DNA of 5,732 nucleotides, from assembly GCA_003531115.1 (NCBI GenBank), contig DQHT01000033.1, forward strand, positions 1 to 5,732. Direction: 5' to 3'. The stretch is from Bacteroidota bacterium (lineage in GTDB: Bacteria; Bacteroidota; Bacteroidia; UBA8524). The position numbers were made by a program, and so were the translations under genes. Shown piece after piece: positions 1 through 5,383 of the stretch. Every line of letters starts with the position of its first letter. Within the stretch, counting starts at the first letter, position 1. The notes beneath the pieces are model-generated. The model saw only the letters and a list, made by a program, of their open reading frames with translations. It did no database searches and had not been told where the DNA came from.

Positions 1-2
1 AA

Positions 3-560
3 ACAAAGGGTAAGGAGTTTGATCATGTGTTTTTGTTGCTGGAGGATTACGAGGTCAAAAAAGAAGAGTCCAAGCGAGTTTTGTATGTAGCCATTACCCG
101 TGCGAAGCAGAATCTGACCATCCATACGAATGCCCCTTTGTTAAGAGAAGAAGCCACGGATGGAGTGGATTGGGAATTATGTACGGCCAGGCATGAGGCT
201 CCTGAGGAGATTAGTATTACCCTAACTCATAAGGATGTTTATTTAAGCTATTTTAAAAGCCAACAAGAGCTAATTAAACAAGTGCAAAGTGGAGATCCTC
301 TCAGCCTTGTGGGTACAGAAGGATTAGCATGGCAGGGACATGTGCTGGTGCGGTTTTCAAAACATTTTATTGAACAGATCGAAAAGCTGGAAAAACAGGG
401 CTATTACCCGATTGAGGCTGAAGTTAATTTTATTGTTTTATGGAAGGAGGAGGGAGAAACGAAGGAATACAGGATTATACTGCCGGAGCTGGGGTTTGGG
501 AAGACTGGGAGAATTGGAGAGACGAAGACGATCATATATAATCCTAAAAGAAACCTTTAA
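3..560 (+). CDS. C-terminal part of a UvrD/RecQ-type superfamily 1 DNA helicase (5' end outside the window)
   Basis: The reading frame is open from the left edge, so the 185 codons seen are only the tail of a longer protein; the GTG at 27 lies inside a motif and is not the start. The first residues, TKGKEFDHVFLL, match helicase motif V of the UvrD/Rep group. Residues 25-38 (RVLYVAITRAKQNL) are motif VI with its arginine finger, R33. These parts couple ATP hydrolysis to DNA translocation. The following ~145 residues include a run with FSKHF, VNFIVLWKEE and ILPELGFGK, which resembles, from memory, the tail of long Bacteroidota proteins annotated as RecQ family helicases that carry a UvrD C-terminal domain. 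That subfamily assignment is inference; superfamily 1 membership is well supported. The stop is 9 nt before the glycine-zipper gene, suggesting one operon. Confidence 0.85.
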   Translation, partial: TKGKEFDHVFLLLEDYEVKKEESKRVLYVAITRAKQNLTIHTNAPLLREEATDGVDWELCTARHEAPEEISITLTHKDVYLSYFKSQQELIKQVQSGDPLSLVGTEGLAWQGHVLVRFSKHFIEQIEKLEKQGYYPIEAEVNFIVLWKEEGETKEYRIILPELGFGKTGRIGETKTIIYNPKRNL

Positions 561-565
561 ATTTG
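558..565 (+). promoter_or_regulatory. Possible Bacteroidota -7 promoter element (TAAATTTG)
   Basis: TAAATTTG matches the Bacteroidota -7 consensus TAnnTTTG exactly and overlaps the stop codon of the helicase gene. The next gene's ATG is 4 nt downstream, so a transcript from here would be leaderless or nearly so. No TTG -33 element is seen at the usual spacing, so this may be a chance match or a weak internal promoter giving the downstream pair its own expression. Confidence 0.2.
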
Positions 566-569
566 TAGT

Positions 570-863
570 ATGCAAAAGGATAAGCCAACTATTCAGTCAT
601 TGATAAGAGGAGGTCTGCTTGGTGCTTTATTTGGTGCGGTTTTGTCTAAAAACAAGGATGAAGGTGCGATTATCGGGGCATTACTTGGAGCGGCTGTCGC
701 TGCTACCAGTGAAGCCAGCAAAGAAGCACTCAACACAGCCGTTTCCAGATATGTGATAGAGGACGGGTACCTTGTGGAGATAAACACTACCGGTGAAAAG
801 CGCATCATACGTAAGATCGGTAAACACGCAGTGCCAATATCTGGTCCTATCTACCTGAAATAG
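570..863 (+). CDS. Small glycine-zipper protein, likely membrane-associated, paired with a zeta-like kinase
   Basis: This 97-residue protein has no recognisable enzymatic motif. Residues 11-25 and 32-46 form two hydrophobic helices with regular small-residue spacing: G14-G18-G22 and G32-G36-G40 (then A44). They are joined by the charged loop KNKDE. This is the glycine-zipper pattern, which in known families packs helices tightly in membranes or oligomers. The tail (about 60-97) is hydrophilic and looks beta-rich, with DGYLVEI and TGEKRIIRKIG resembling a small hairpin domain. No signal peptide is seen. It starts 9 nt after the helicase stop and ends 1 nt before the kinase start, so translation of the pair is probably coupled. 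It could be an antitoxin, a membrane effector or a membrane anchor for the kinase; the sequence does not choose between these. The reading frame itself is convincing. Confidence 0.75.
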   Translation: MQKDKPTIQSLIRGGLLGALFGAVLSKNKDEGAIIGALLGAAVAATSEASKEALNTAVSRYVIEDGYLVEINTTGEKRIIRKIGKHAVPISGPIYLK

Positions 864-864
864 T

Positions 865-1617
865 ATGGCAGTAAAACGAATGAGGGTATTTGCTGGTCCC
901 AATGGCTCTGGCAAAACAACCATTTTCAAAGAATTACTTTCAAAAAGCAAAGTTCCACTTGGCATTTATGTGAATGCTGATGATATTGAGGAAGAATTGA
1001 ATGAAGAAGGATTCATTAATTTCTCTTCCTATCAACTAACTGTAAGTGAAGCAGAAGCTCAGGCATTTTTTAAAGAAAGCCAATTTTCTCCGCGCAAGAG
1101 AAATGAGCCGGAGCTATACAAGAGGATTAATATTCAGGATAATAAATTTTATTTCAGTGGAGTGATTGACTCTTATTTGGCCGCTGATTTAGCAGAATTT
1201 ATGCGTCAACAGCTTTTGGAACAAGGCATTTCATTCACCTATGAAACAGTGATGAGCCATCCTGGTAAAGTTGATTTTCTTTCGAAAGCCAGGGAAGGCG
1301 GTTATCGGGTATACTTATATTATATTGCTACTGAAGCACCAGAGATCAACGTGAATAGGGTTGATATACGAGTAGCGCAGGATGGACATTTCGTTCCGCC
1401 AAATATTGTGACGGATCGGTACTACCGAAGCCTTAATAATTTAAAAGAAGCCGTTAAGTTGACGGATCGCTCCTATATTTTTGATAACTCTCAAGAACAC
1501 GCCAACCTTGTAGCTGAAGTGACAGATGGAAGTAAAGTGGAGTTCAACGATTTGTTTAAAGAGGGCGATTCGCTTATTGTTCCAAATTGGGTAGTTGAGA
1601 ATCTTTTAAAAGATTAA
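865..1617 (+). CDS. Zeta-toxin-like P-loop kinase
   Basis: The 250-residue protein opens with a beta strand and a Walker A motif, GPNGSGKTT, at residues 11-19. YVNADDIEEEL (35-45) provides acidic residues at the position of the catalytic aspartate of zeta/PezT toxins. FTYETVMS (124-131) matches the substrate-contacting Glu-Thr strand. R165, R169, GHFVPP (174-179) and RYYRSLNNL (185-193) correspond to the arginine-containing lid and the helix that follows in zeta-family proteins, and FDNS (206-209) is the typical closing strand. Family members phosphorylate UDP-activated sugars or other small substrates, some acting as toxins. Residues ~65-110 are a longer helical insertion than I expect in minimal zeta proteins. 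The ATG lies 1 nt after the preceding stop. No epsilon-like antitoxin is adjacent, and whether this copy is toxic or a housekeeping kinase is unknown. Confidence 0.85.
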   Translation: MAVKRMRVFAGPNGSGKTTIFKELLSKSKVPLGIYVNADDIEEELNEEGFINFSSYQLTVSEAEAQAFFKESQFSPRKRNEPELYKRINIQDNKFYFSGVIDSYLAADLAEFMRQQLLEQGISFTYETVMSHPGKVDFLSKAREGGYRVYLYYIATEAPEINVNRVDIRVAQDGHFVPPNIVTDRYYRSLNNLKEAVKLTDRSYIFDNSQEHANLVAEVTDGSKVEFNDLFKEGDSLIVPNWVVENLLKD

Positions 1618-1756
1618 ACTTAGCAACGCGGTTATAGTCCCATAAATTCCCTGGATTACTCATCATTCTTGTCGTGGAATCAGTTGACATTCAATCTAAA
1701 TCAAATTCCCCTAATCCTCCTATCTTAGCCTCATAAACGAAGCGGAACAATCAAAA

Positions 1757-2221
1757 ATGAAAATCAGCGAAAATCCAAACTACACGTTTACAGACCGGCT
1801 GTTTAAGGATAAATATGTTTGCGTCGATTGCCGAAAGTGCTTTAAGCGGCGTGTGCTTTCTGATTTTTCTGAGGAGACAGTTGAAAAAGATCCCAAATGT
1901 CCCGATTGCGGAAAAATAACGTTTTGGGTAGAGCCCAAATTTCGTTCGCCAAAATCAGACAACCTGAAGGCATGGAATTCGGTTAAGGTCCTGCACGATA
2001 TAGGAGGCTTAAGCTTTTTAAGTTATGGCAACCCGACGATTCATTTTCCGGAAACCGACAAAGGATTGAAAGACATGCTTAAGGAGATGAGGCACTGTTA
2101 TGAACAGACTATCAGGCGGTATATTTCATCTGAATACGATGAAGATAACAAGCTTCAAGTTGGGTATCTCTTGGAGATGATTAAAAAAATCGATCAGCAT
2201 TTAAATTCACGGAGAGTTTGA
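1757..2221 (+). CDS. Zinc-ribbon protein of unknown function
   Basis: This 154-residue protein carries CVDCRKC at residues 22-28 and CPDC at 48-51. Two CxxC knuckles (C22/C25 and C48/C51) spaced by 22 residues are typical of a zinc ribbon, with C28 as an extra cysteine. The middle (about 52-90) is polar with aromatic residues (FWVEPKF, AWNSVKVLHDIGG). The C-terminal third is predicted helical and charged (about 95-150), which could mediate dimerisation or partner binding. The ATG is preceded by an A-rich leader without a Shine-Dalgarno sequence, as is usual in Bacteroidota. It lies 139 nt after the kinase gene with no clear terminator between them, so separate transcription is likely but not shown. 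I do not recognise the family; nucleic-acid or protein binding is a guess from the ribbon alone. Confidence 0.75.
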   Translation: MKISENPNYTFTDRLFKDKYVCVDCRKCFKRRVLSDFSEETVEKDPKCPDCGKITFWVEPKFRSPKSDNLKAWNSVKVLHDIGGLSFLSYGNPTIHFPETDKGLKDMLKEMRHCYEQTIRRYISSEYDEDNKLQVGYLLEMIKKIDQHLNSRRV

Positions 2222-2343
2222 ACGCTTTTAAGTGATGTCCCCAGGGTAATTTTGCAGCAGCTTGATACAAAATTCAAGAGAAGGCAGTCCGCTTTCGCTA
2301 ATCGCAAGGCTTTGATTGCTTTACCCTATACTTGCAAGAGCAA

Positions 2344-2372
2344 TTGATAGTCACCGAAAAGCGTTAATTTTA
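2344..2372 (+). promoter_or_regulatory. Candidate Bacteroidota-type promoter of the MORN_2 gene
   Basis: TTG at 2344-2346 and TAATTTTA at 2365-2372 are separated by 18 nt. They resemble the Bacteroidota -33 TTG and -7 TAnnTTTG elements, with one mismatch in the last base of the -7 box. The implied start would be about 15-20 nt before the ATG at 2395, a normal short leader. The match is plausible but short motifs like these arise by chance in AT-rich spacers. Confidence 0.35.
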
Positions 2373-2394
2373 AGAATCTCTTGTCATAACGGAT

Positions 2395-3273
2395 ATGCCT
2401 TATACAGTCTTTAGTTTCGTATTCTGCCTCGGACTATTTTTGCTTTCAAACCAGACTAAAGCCCAGCAGTCGCCGGCAGTGGAGGAGATCAACGCCATAT
2501 CCGAACGGAATTTCTCCTCCTATTATCAATGGAATAAACCTAAAACGGAAAGCAGGGGATTGGATACGATTCAGTTTACTCTTTCCATTTCTGTGAGAGG
2601 CGGGGGATTTAATTTAGCTCCGCCGAATATCCTTCTTTTAAACAGGGTAATCTGCATGAACCAACTCCGGCAGGGTAACCTCTACGTTCTTGTATTTTAT
2701 TATACGACAGATAGCTCAAAGGTTGAAAGCAAGCGCCCCTTTATCTTCGACCATTCAGATTCGGTTTCGAAGCTGCTTGAAGCCTTTAACAAACTCTACC
2801 GGGAGAGAGGGTATCCCATTCCTCCAACAAGCTGTGCGGAATACGAAAACGATCTTCAGGCGCAAAAACTAACTATTCGCTACATAGGACGGTCTAAGGC
2901 AGACAACCGGGTTTTTGTATATGGTATGGATTCCGCTATTGAGGGGAGTGCGATCCATCGTTTTTTGAACGGTAATCTGCGTCTGGAACGGAATGTGACA
3001 AATGGGCTTCTTACAGGAATACAACGGGACTACTATGAATCAGGGGCTCTTTTTTTTGAAGGAAAATATGTTAACGGAGTGCCGGATGGCGATCACATAC
3101 TTTACTTTGAATCGGGTGTTATTTCAATGAAGGCGACCTATGTCAATGGTTTGGAACACGGAGAAACCATCACCTATTGGGAGAATGGACAAATGAATAC
3201 CCGAACAAAGGTGATAGAGGGGGTGTACCAAAGCGAAGATGCCTGGTATGATGACGGGACGCCACAGGAATAA
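2395..3273 (+). CDS. Secreted protein with C-terminal MORN_2/YwqK-like repeats
   Basis: The 292-residue protein begins with a hydrophobic signal peptide (about 4-18) and a likely cleavage site after TKA near residue 23. An in-frame TAA at 2371 fixes the start at 2395. Residues 24-190 are a domain I do not recognise, including KLLEAFNKLYRERGYPIPP, a pattern resembling TonB C-terminal-like or other small periplasmic folds but not diagnostic. From about residue 199 there are roughly four 22-24 residue units: NGLLTGIQRDYYESG, YVNGVPDGDHILYFESG, YVNGLEHGETITYWENG, and a degenerate last one with AWYDDG. This is the MORN_2 pattern found in proteins annotated as YwqK-family antitoxins; that label is by similarity and no toxin partner is seen here. 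Location is probably periplasmic or outer surface. No adjacent gene overlaps it. Confidence 0.8.
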   Translation: MPYTVFSFVFCLGLFLLSNQTKAQQSPAVEEINAISERNFSSYYQWNKPKTESRGLDTIQFTLSISVRGGGFNLAPPNILLLNRVICMNQLRQGNLYVLVFYYTTDSSKVESKRPFIFDHSDSVSKLLEAFNKLYRERGYPIPPTSCAEYENDLQAQKLTIRYIGRSKADNRVFVYGMDSAIEGSAIHRFLNGNLRLERNVTNGLLTGIQRDYYESGALFFEGKYVNGVPDGDHILYFESGVISMKATYVNGLEHGETITYWENGQMNTRTKVIEGVYQSEDAWYDDGTPQE

Positions 3274-3274
3274 A

Positions 3275-3305
3275 AGTTTTCAGTTTTCAGAGTTCAGTTT
3301 TCAGT
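3275..3305. repeat. AGTTTTC heptad repeat in spacer
   Basis: Directly after the MORN_2 gene stop, the unit AGTTTTC occurs at 3275-3281, 3282-3288 and 3296-3302, with a shortened unit AGTTC between them. Spacers built of such runs are common in some Bacteroidota genomes. No coding or terminator function is evident. Confidence 0.7.
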
Positions 3306-3326
3306 TGGTGGTGTCTTGTCCTGAAA

Positions 3327-3358
3327 AGTCGAACAGTCCCACAGTCGAACAGTCCCAC
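3327..3358. repeat. Alternating 8-nt tandem repeat (AGTCGAAC / AGTCCCAC)
   Basis: Four perfect 8-nt units alternate: AGTCGAAC at 3327 and 3343, and AGTCCCAC at 3335 and 3351. This equals two exact copies of a 16-nt unit. The repeat sits 80 nt before the start of the next gene and has no dyad symmetry. It could vary in copy number between strains, or be part of a dispersed spacer repeat. Confidence 0.85.
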
Positions 3359-3437
3359 ACCCTCAACAAATTGAACCTAAAATTACAACTTCTCCCCCTG
3401 TACCTTCGTTATTTTGGTGTACCAATACTCCCGCACC

Positions 3438-4676
3438 ATGAAAAAGCACATCAGCGTGCTCCTTGGAGCCATCTTTTCCCTTTCTGCGTATGGACAGAAC
3501 AGCGAGTTTACTACCTATTCCAACGGATTAATATACAGCGAACAGACGATGAACAAGCTGGCTTATATCGTCGACTCCCTTAACCTGGAGTTTAAGGTCT
3601 GCGATTTTAACCGGGTTTTTTATTCCAAAAGCCAGACCATCGGGCATCTTGTCACCTTAAAATCCGGGGACATCGAACAAGCCAGGAAGGACCTGGAAAA
3701 TGAAATTCCCTTTGATAGCTTTCTAAAAAAATACCCCACTGCCACGGTTCAAAGGGAGGTACTGATCCTAAAATGGAGGTACACAAATTATAAAAAGCAG
3801 GAAGTCGCTGAGATCGAACATTTTGACCTGAGAGGGAATTACGGATTCAGTATTGACCTGGCCGATGCGGCGCTGTACGACAAGGATTATACTGGAACAT
3901 GGTTGTATTCCTACCGTGCAAAAACCACGTATTCGGACGAAACCTTAACGGCTTTTTATTTTCCCGGGCCCTTCACTTCGGTGCCCATTCCTCAGAAATA
4001 TGCGCTGATGGTGGGCTATGCCGATTGCCTGATCGATACGAACACGACCAAATTTAAAGAGGACCTGGAGGAAGGTTGGGTGGAACTGCCGAATAACTGG
4101 ACCAGATTACCGGAGAAAAAGCAAAAGAAACTGCTTGAAGAAATGCGCAGCACGCGGGTGCTTGGTTTTTGCAGCATGGACAACCGTCCCAGGCAACATG
4201 CCGTGAATATTGCCCTTTTGTCGGCCGAAACCTATAGCTGGGAAGTATTTCTCAAAGCCCACCTGGATATCATGAACGACCGTTTTGAACGGGTATCTGA
4301 CGGCAGTTATGCCTGGGGACATCGGGCAACCTATATCAAGGAGCTGGAAGAACTGCATATCAACGTAACCGACCTGATCCTGGGCATCTCCTTACGCGTC
4401 GAAAACCCTGCTACCAATCACTATTACGGCAGCATTGGTCGTTTAGGCCGCGCTCTGGCTCAAACAAATAAGCGAGCTGAGGTAGAAGAAGCCATTTTAG
4501 CCGCCATTGCCGACCCTGAACTGGATCATTATAACCGCCTTCTTTTTTATTTTCTTTTTAAGAATTACAATTACCATATTGCGGATATGGTGATAAAACA
4601 GGAAAATAGCGAACGCTTAAAAAAAGCTGCGGAAACATTGCCGGATTACCTCTACAAGGAGTTGGCCAACCAATGA
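3438..4676 (+). CDS. Exported protein of unknown function (412 residues)
   Basis: I chose the ATG at 3438 over the upstream in-frame TTG at 3414 because it places a clean signal peptide at the very N-terminus: MKKH, a hydrophobic stretch, then SAYGQ with cleavage expected around residue 19-20. The mature protein is mostly polar. The first half alternates strand-like segments with tyrosine- and aspartate-rich stretches. The C-terminal half (from about residue 230) is largely helical, with leucine/alanine-rich helices (IGRLGRALAQ, VEEAILAAIAD) that could be HEAT-like repeats, but I see no catalytic motif. I do not recognise the family. It overlaps by 4 nt a short membrane-protein gene downstream, suggesting the two are made and act together at the envelope. 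It is separated from the MORN_2 gene by a repeat-rich 164-nt spacer. Confidence 0.8.
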   Translation: MKKHISVLLGAIFSLSAYGQNSEFTTYSNGLIYSEQTMNKLAYIVDSLNLEFKVCDFNRVFYSKSQTIGHLVTLKSGDIEQARKDLENEIPFDSFLKKYPTATVQREVLILKWRYTNYKKQEVAEIEHFDLRGNYGFSIDLADAALYDKDYTGTWLYSYRAKTTYSDETLTAFYFPGPFTSVPIPQKYALMVGYADCLIDTNTTKFKEDLEEGWVELPNNWTRLPEKKQKKLLEEMRSTRVLGFCSMDNRPRQHAVNIALLSAETYSWEVFLKAHLDIMNDRFERVSDGSYAWGHRATYIKELEELHINVTDLILGISLRVENPATNHYYGSIGRLGRALAQTNKRAEVEEAILAAIADPELDHYNRLLFYFLFKNYNYHIADMVIKQENSERLKKAAETLPDYLYKELANQ

Positions 4677-4819
4677 TAGGATATCGTATAATTAAAATAA
4701 TCCTCGGAGTAGCCCTTTTGCTGTTATCCATCCTATTAAGCTTGGGTACTGTGATAACTGCCTTCAAAACGCTGGCAGCAATGAACAAAAACAGTTCAGA
4801 GATTTTACGAATTATCTGA
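4673..4819 (+). CDS. Short membrane protein, possibly truncated
   Basis: A 48-codon frame starts at the ATG overlapping the stop of the 412-residue gene (ATGA), the classic arrangement for translational coupling. It encodes a basic N-terminus (YRIIK), a strong hydrophobic segment at about residues 8-32 (LGVALLLLSILLSLG and on), then AFKTLAAMNKNSSEILRII and a stop. One transmembrane helix followed by a short polar tail is credible for a small membrane protein. However, the tail ends abruptly in a hydrophobic turn, as if a second helix should follow. Together with the coding-like fragment in another frame just after it, this suggests a C-terminally truncated gene. Function unknown; a membrane partner for the exported protein is inference from the overlap. 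Confidence 0.55.
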   Translation: MIGYRIIKIILGVALLLLSILLSLGTVITAFKTLAAMNKNSSEILRII

Positions 4820-4875
4820 TCGTGGTCATCACCGATAAGAATGGTAAATTGATGGAAATGACGATGGAAAGTTGA
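4783..4875 (+). pseudogene. Coding-like fragment in a shifted frame, possible gene remnant
   Basis: In a different frame from the 48-residue gene, the stretch ending at the TGA at 4873-4875 reads FRDFTNYLIVVITDKNGKL followed by MEMTMES. This has a protein-like mix of a hydrophobic strand and a DKNGK turn. It has no start codon of its own upstream, and its frame is closed by a TAA at 4693. It may be the end of a gene joined to the preceding membrane protein by deletion or frameshift. The left boundary is approximate and the evidence is only the plausibility of the translation. Confidence 0.3.
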
Positions 4876-4947
4876 TCCATATTCAAAGAAGCGTTGTAAT
4901 AAGGGACAGGCGTTTTAGTCCGAATTTATTCTACCCACTTTTTGGAG

Positions 4948-4971
4948 AACCCCTTCGGGGTTGTTTTTTTT
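4948..4971 (+). terminator. Rho-independent terminator
   Basis: AACCCC (4948-4953) pairs with GGGGTT (4957-4962) around a TTC loop and is followed by G and eight Ts (4964-4971). A 6-bp GC-rich stem with a tight loop and a T-run is a textbook intrinsic terminator. It probably ends the transcript of the exported-protein and membrane-protein genes. The same hairpin without a long T-run recurs twice downstream. Confidence 0.85.
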
Positions 4972-4982
4972 GCATTGGTGTG

Positions 4983-5035
4983 CCCCGGGTAGCATCAGCC
5001 TTCGCTCGTTGAGCTACGCCGGATGCAACCCGGGG
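4983..5035. repeat. Nested palindromic element (CCCCGGGT arms)
   Basis: CCCCGGGT (4983-4990) is the exact reverse complement of ACCCGGGG (5028-5035). After one A/A mismatch, GCATC (4992-4996) pairs with GATGC (5022-5026). At the centre GCTC-GTT-GAGC (5004-5014) forms its own hairpin. This bipartite hairpin of 53 nt, with no T-run and no coding content, looks like a REP-type intergenic repeat unit. Whether it is repeated elsewhere in the genome cannot be seen here. Confidence 0.65.
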
Positions 5036-5048
5036 TTATGGTTGGGAT

Positions 5049-5061
5049 ACCCCTTCGGGGT
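5049..5061. repeat. Second ACCCCTTCGGGGT hairpin
   Basis: ACCCC-TTC-GGGGT repeats the core of the terminator hairpin at 4948-4962, about 100 nt downstream. It is followed by TCGGGGG rather than a T-run, so intrinsic termination here is doubtful. Confidence 0.6.
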
Positions 5062-5124
5062 TCGGGGGTGAGAAGGCAAGGAGAAATTGTTTTGGGGATG
5101 TAGAATTTATAAAAGATATTATTT

Positions 5125-5159
5125 CATGTAGGTTCACCCAATTCGGGTGAACCTACGTG
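5125..5159. repeat. 15-bp palindrome with 5-nt loop
   Basis: GTAGGTTCACCC (5128-5139) and GGGTGAACCTAC (5145-5156) are perfect inverted repeats around AATTC. The stem extends to 5125-5159 if one G-T pair is allowed. There is no T-run after it, so it is not an obvious terminator. It could be an operator, a protein-binding palindrome or the hairpin of an intergenic repeat. Confidence 0.75.
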
Positions 5160-5219
5160 GGGAGCAGTAACCAAAGGCGAAAATTTTTCATCACTTATCA
5201 GAAATCCCACAAAACTTCT

Positions 5220-5260
5220 AATCCCAAAAATCATCCTAATCCCAGGAATCCTAGTTCAGA
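5220..5260. repeat. 9-nt periodic AATC repeat ending in TAGTTCAGAC
   Basis: AATC occurs at 5220, 5229, 5238 and 5247, exactly 9 nt apart, with one more copy out of phase at 5203. The run ends in TAGTTCAGAC (5251-5261 region). On the minus strand this reads GTCTGAACTA followed by GATT every 9 nt. I recall similar GTCTGAACT-plus-GATT blocks in intergenic regions of Bacteroidota and other phyla, but cannot confirm that here. Confidence 0.6.
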
Positions 5261-5340
5261 CAGAGGGGCGGTCCGTCCTTCCGAAATCCTTGTGGGGATC
5301 CCGGTCAGCTTATGTGAGTGCAAAGGATTTTGGTTTTTGA

Positions 5341-5350
5341 GGGGGGGGGG
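5341..5350 (+). repeat. G10 homopolymer tract
   Basis: Ten consecutive Gs follow TTTTTGA. Tracts of this length are prone to slipped-strand length change and to sequencing error. It lies in non-coding sequence with no gene close enough downstream in the window for a phase-variable promoter to be argued. Confidence 0.85.
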
Positions 5351-5366
5351 TGGAGTTACCCATATG

Positions 5367-5383
5367 TGACCCCTATGGGGTCA
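5367..5383. repeat. TGACCCC-TAT-GGGGTCA palindrome
   Basis: A perfect 7-bp inverted repeat with a 3-nt loop lies 16 nt after the G10 tract. It has the same CCCC-NNN-GGGG core as the TTCGGGG hairpins but different flanks and loop. No T-run follows. Confidence 0.65.

Noticed and set aside
340..603. 87-codon frame inside the helicase gene
   Set aside because: It is a shadow in another frame of a region with clear helicase-family coding, with an arginine-rich unnatural translation.
593..965. Minus-strand frames (593-808 and 681-965)
   Set aside because: They lie antisense to the glycine-zipper and kinase genes, whose plus-strand frames carry recognisable motifs.
1618..1756. Promoter or terminator between the kinase and zinc-ribbon genes
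   Set aside because: TTGACA-like and TATCTTAG-like strings are present but about 34 nt apart, too far for a promoter pair, and no stem followed by Ts is seen.
3327..3358. CRISPR array
   Set aside because: The 8/16-nt units are contiguous, without unique spacers of uniform length, and no cas gene is present.
3414..3437. TTG at 3414 as start of the 412-residue gene
   Set aside because: It would put eight polar residues before an otherwise ideal signal peptide starting at the ATG at 3438.
3239..3583. 114-codon plus-strand frame across the repeat spacer
   Set aside because: It bridges the end of the MORN_2 gene, the two short repeats and the signal peptide of the next gene in the wrong frame; no independent support.
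4107..4788. Minus-strand frames at 4107-4358 and 4558-4788
   Set aside because: They are antisense to the exported-protein and membrane-protein genes and show no recognisable features.
4983..5035. tRNA gene
   Set aside because: The minus strand reads GTAGCTCAACGAGC, faintly like a D-arm, but there is no anticodon arm, T-arm (GGTTCGA) or acceptor stem; it is better explained as a palindrome.
5157..5369. 70-codon open frame on the plus strand
   Set aside because: It covers the periodic AATC repeat and the G10 tract; the translation is low complexity (NPKNHPNPRNP, then GGGG) and not protein-like.
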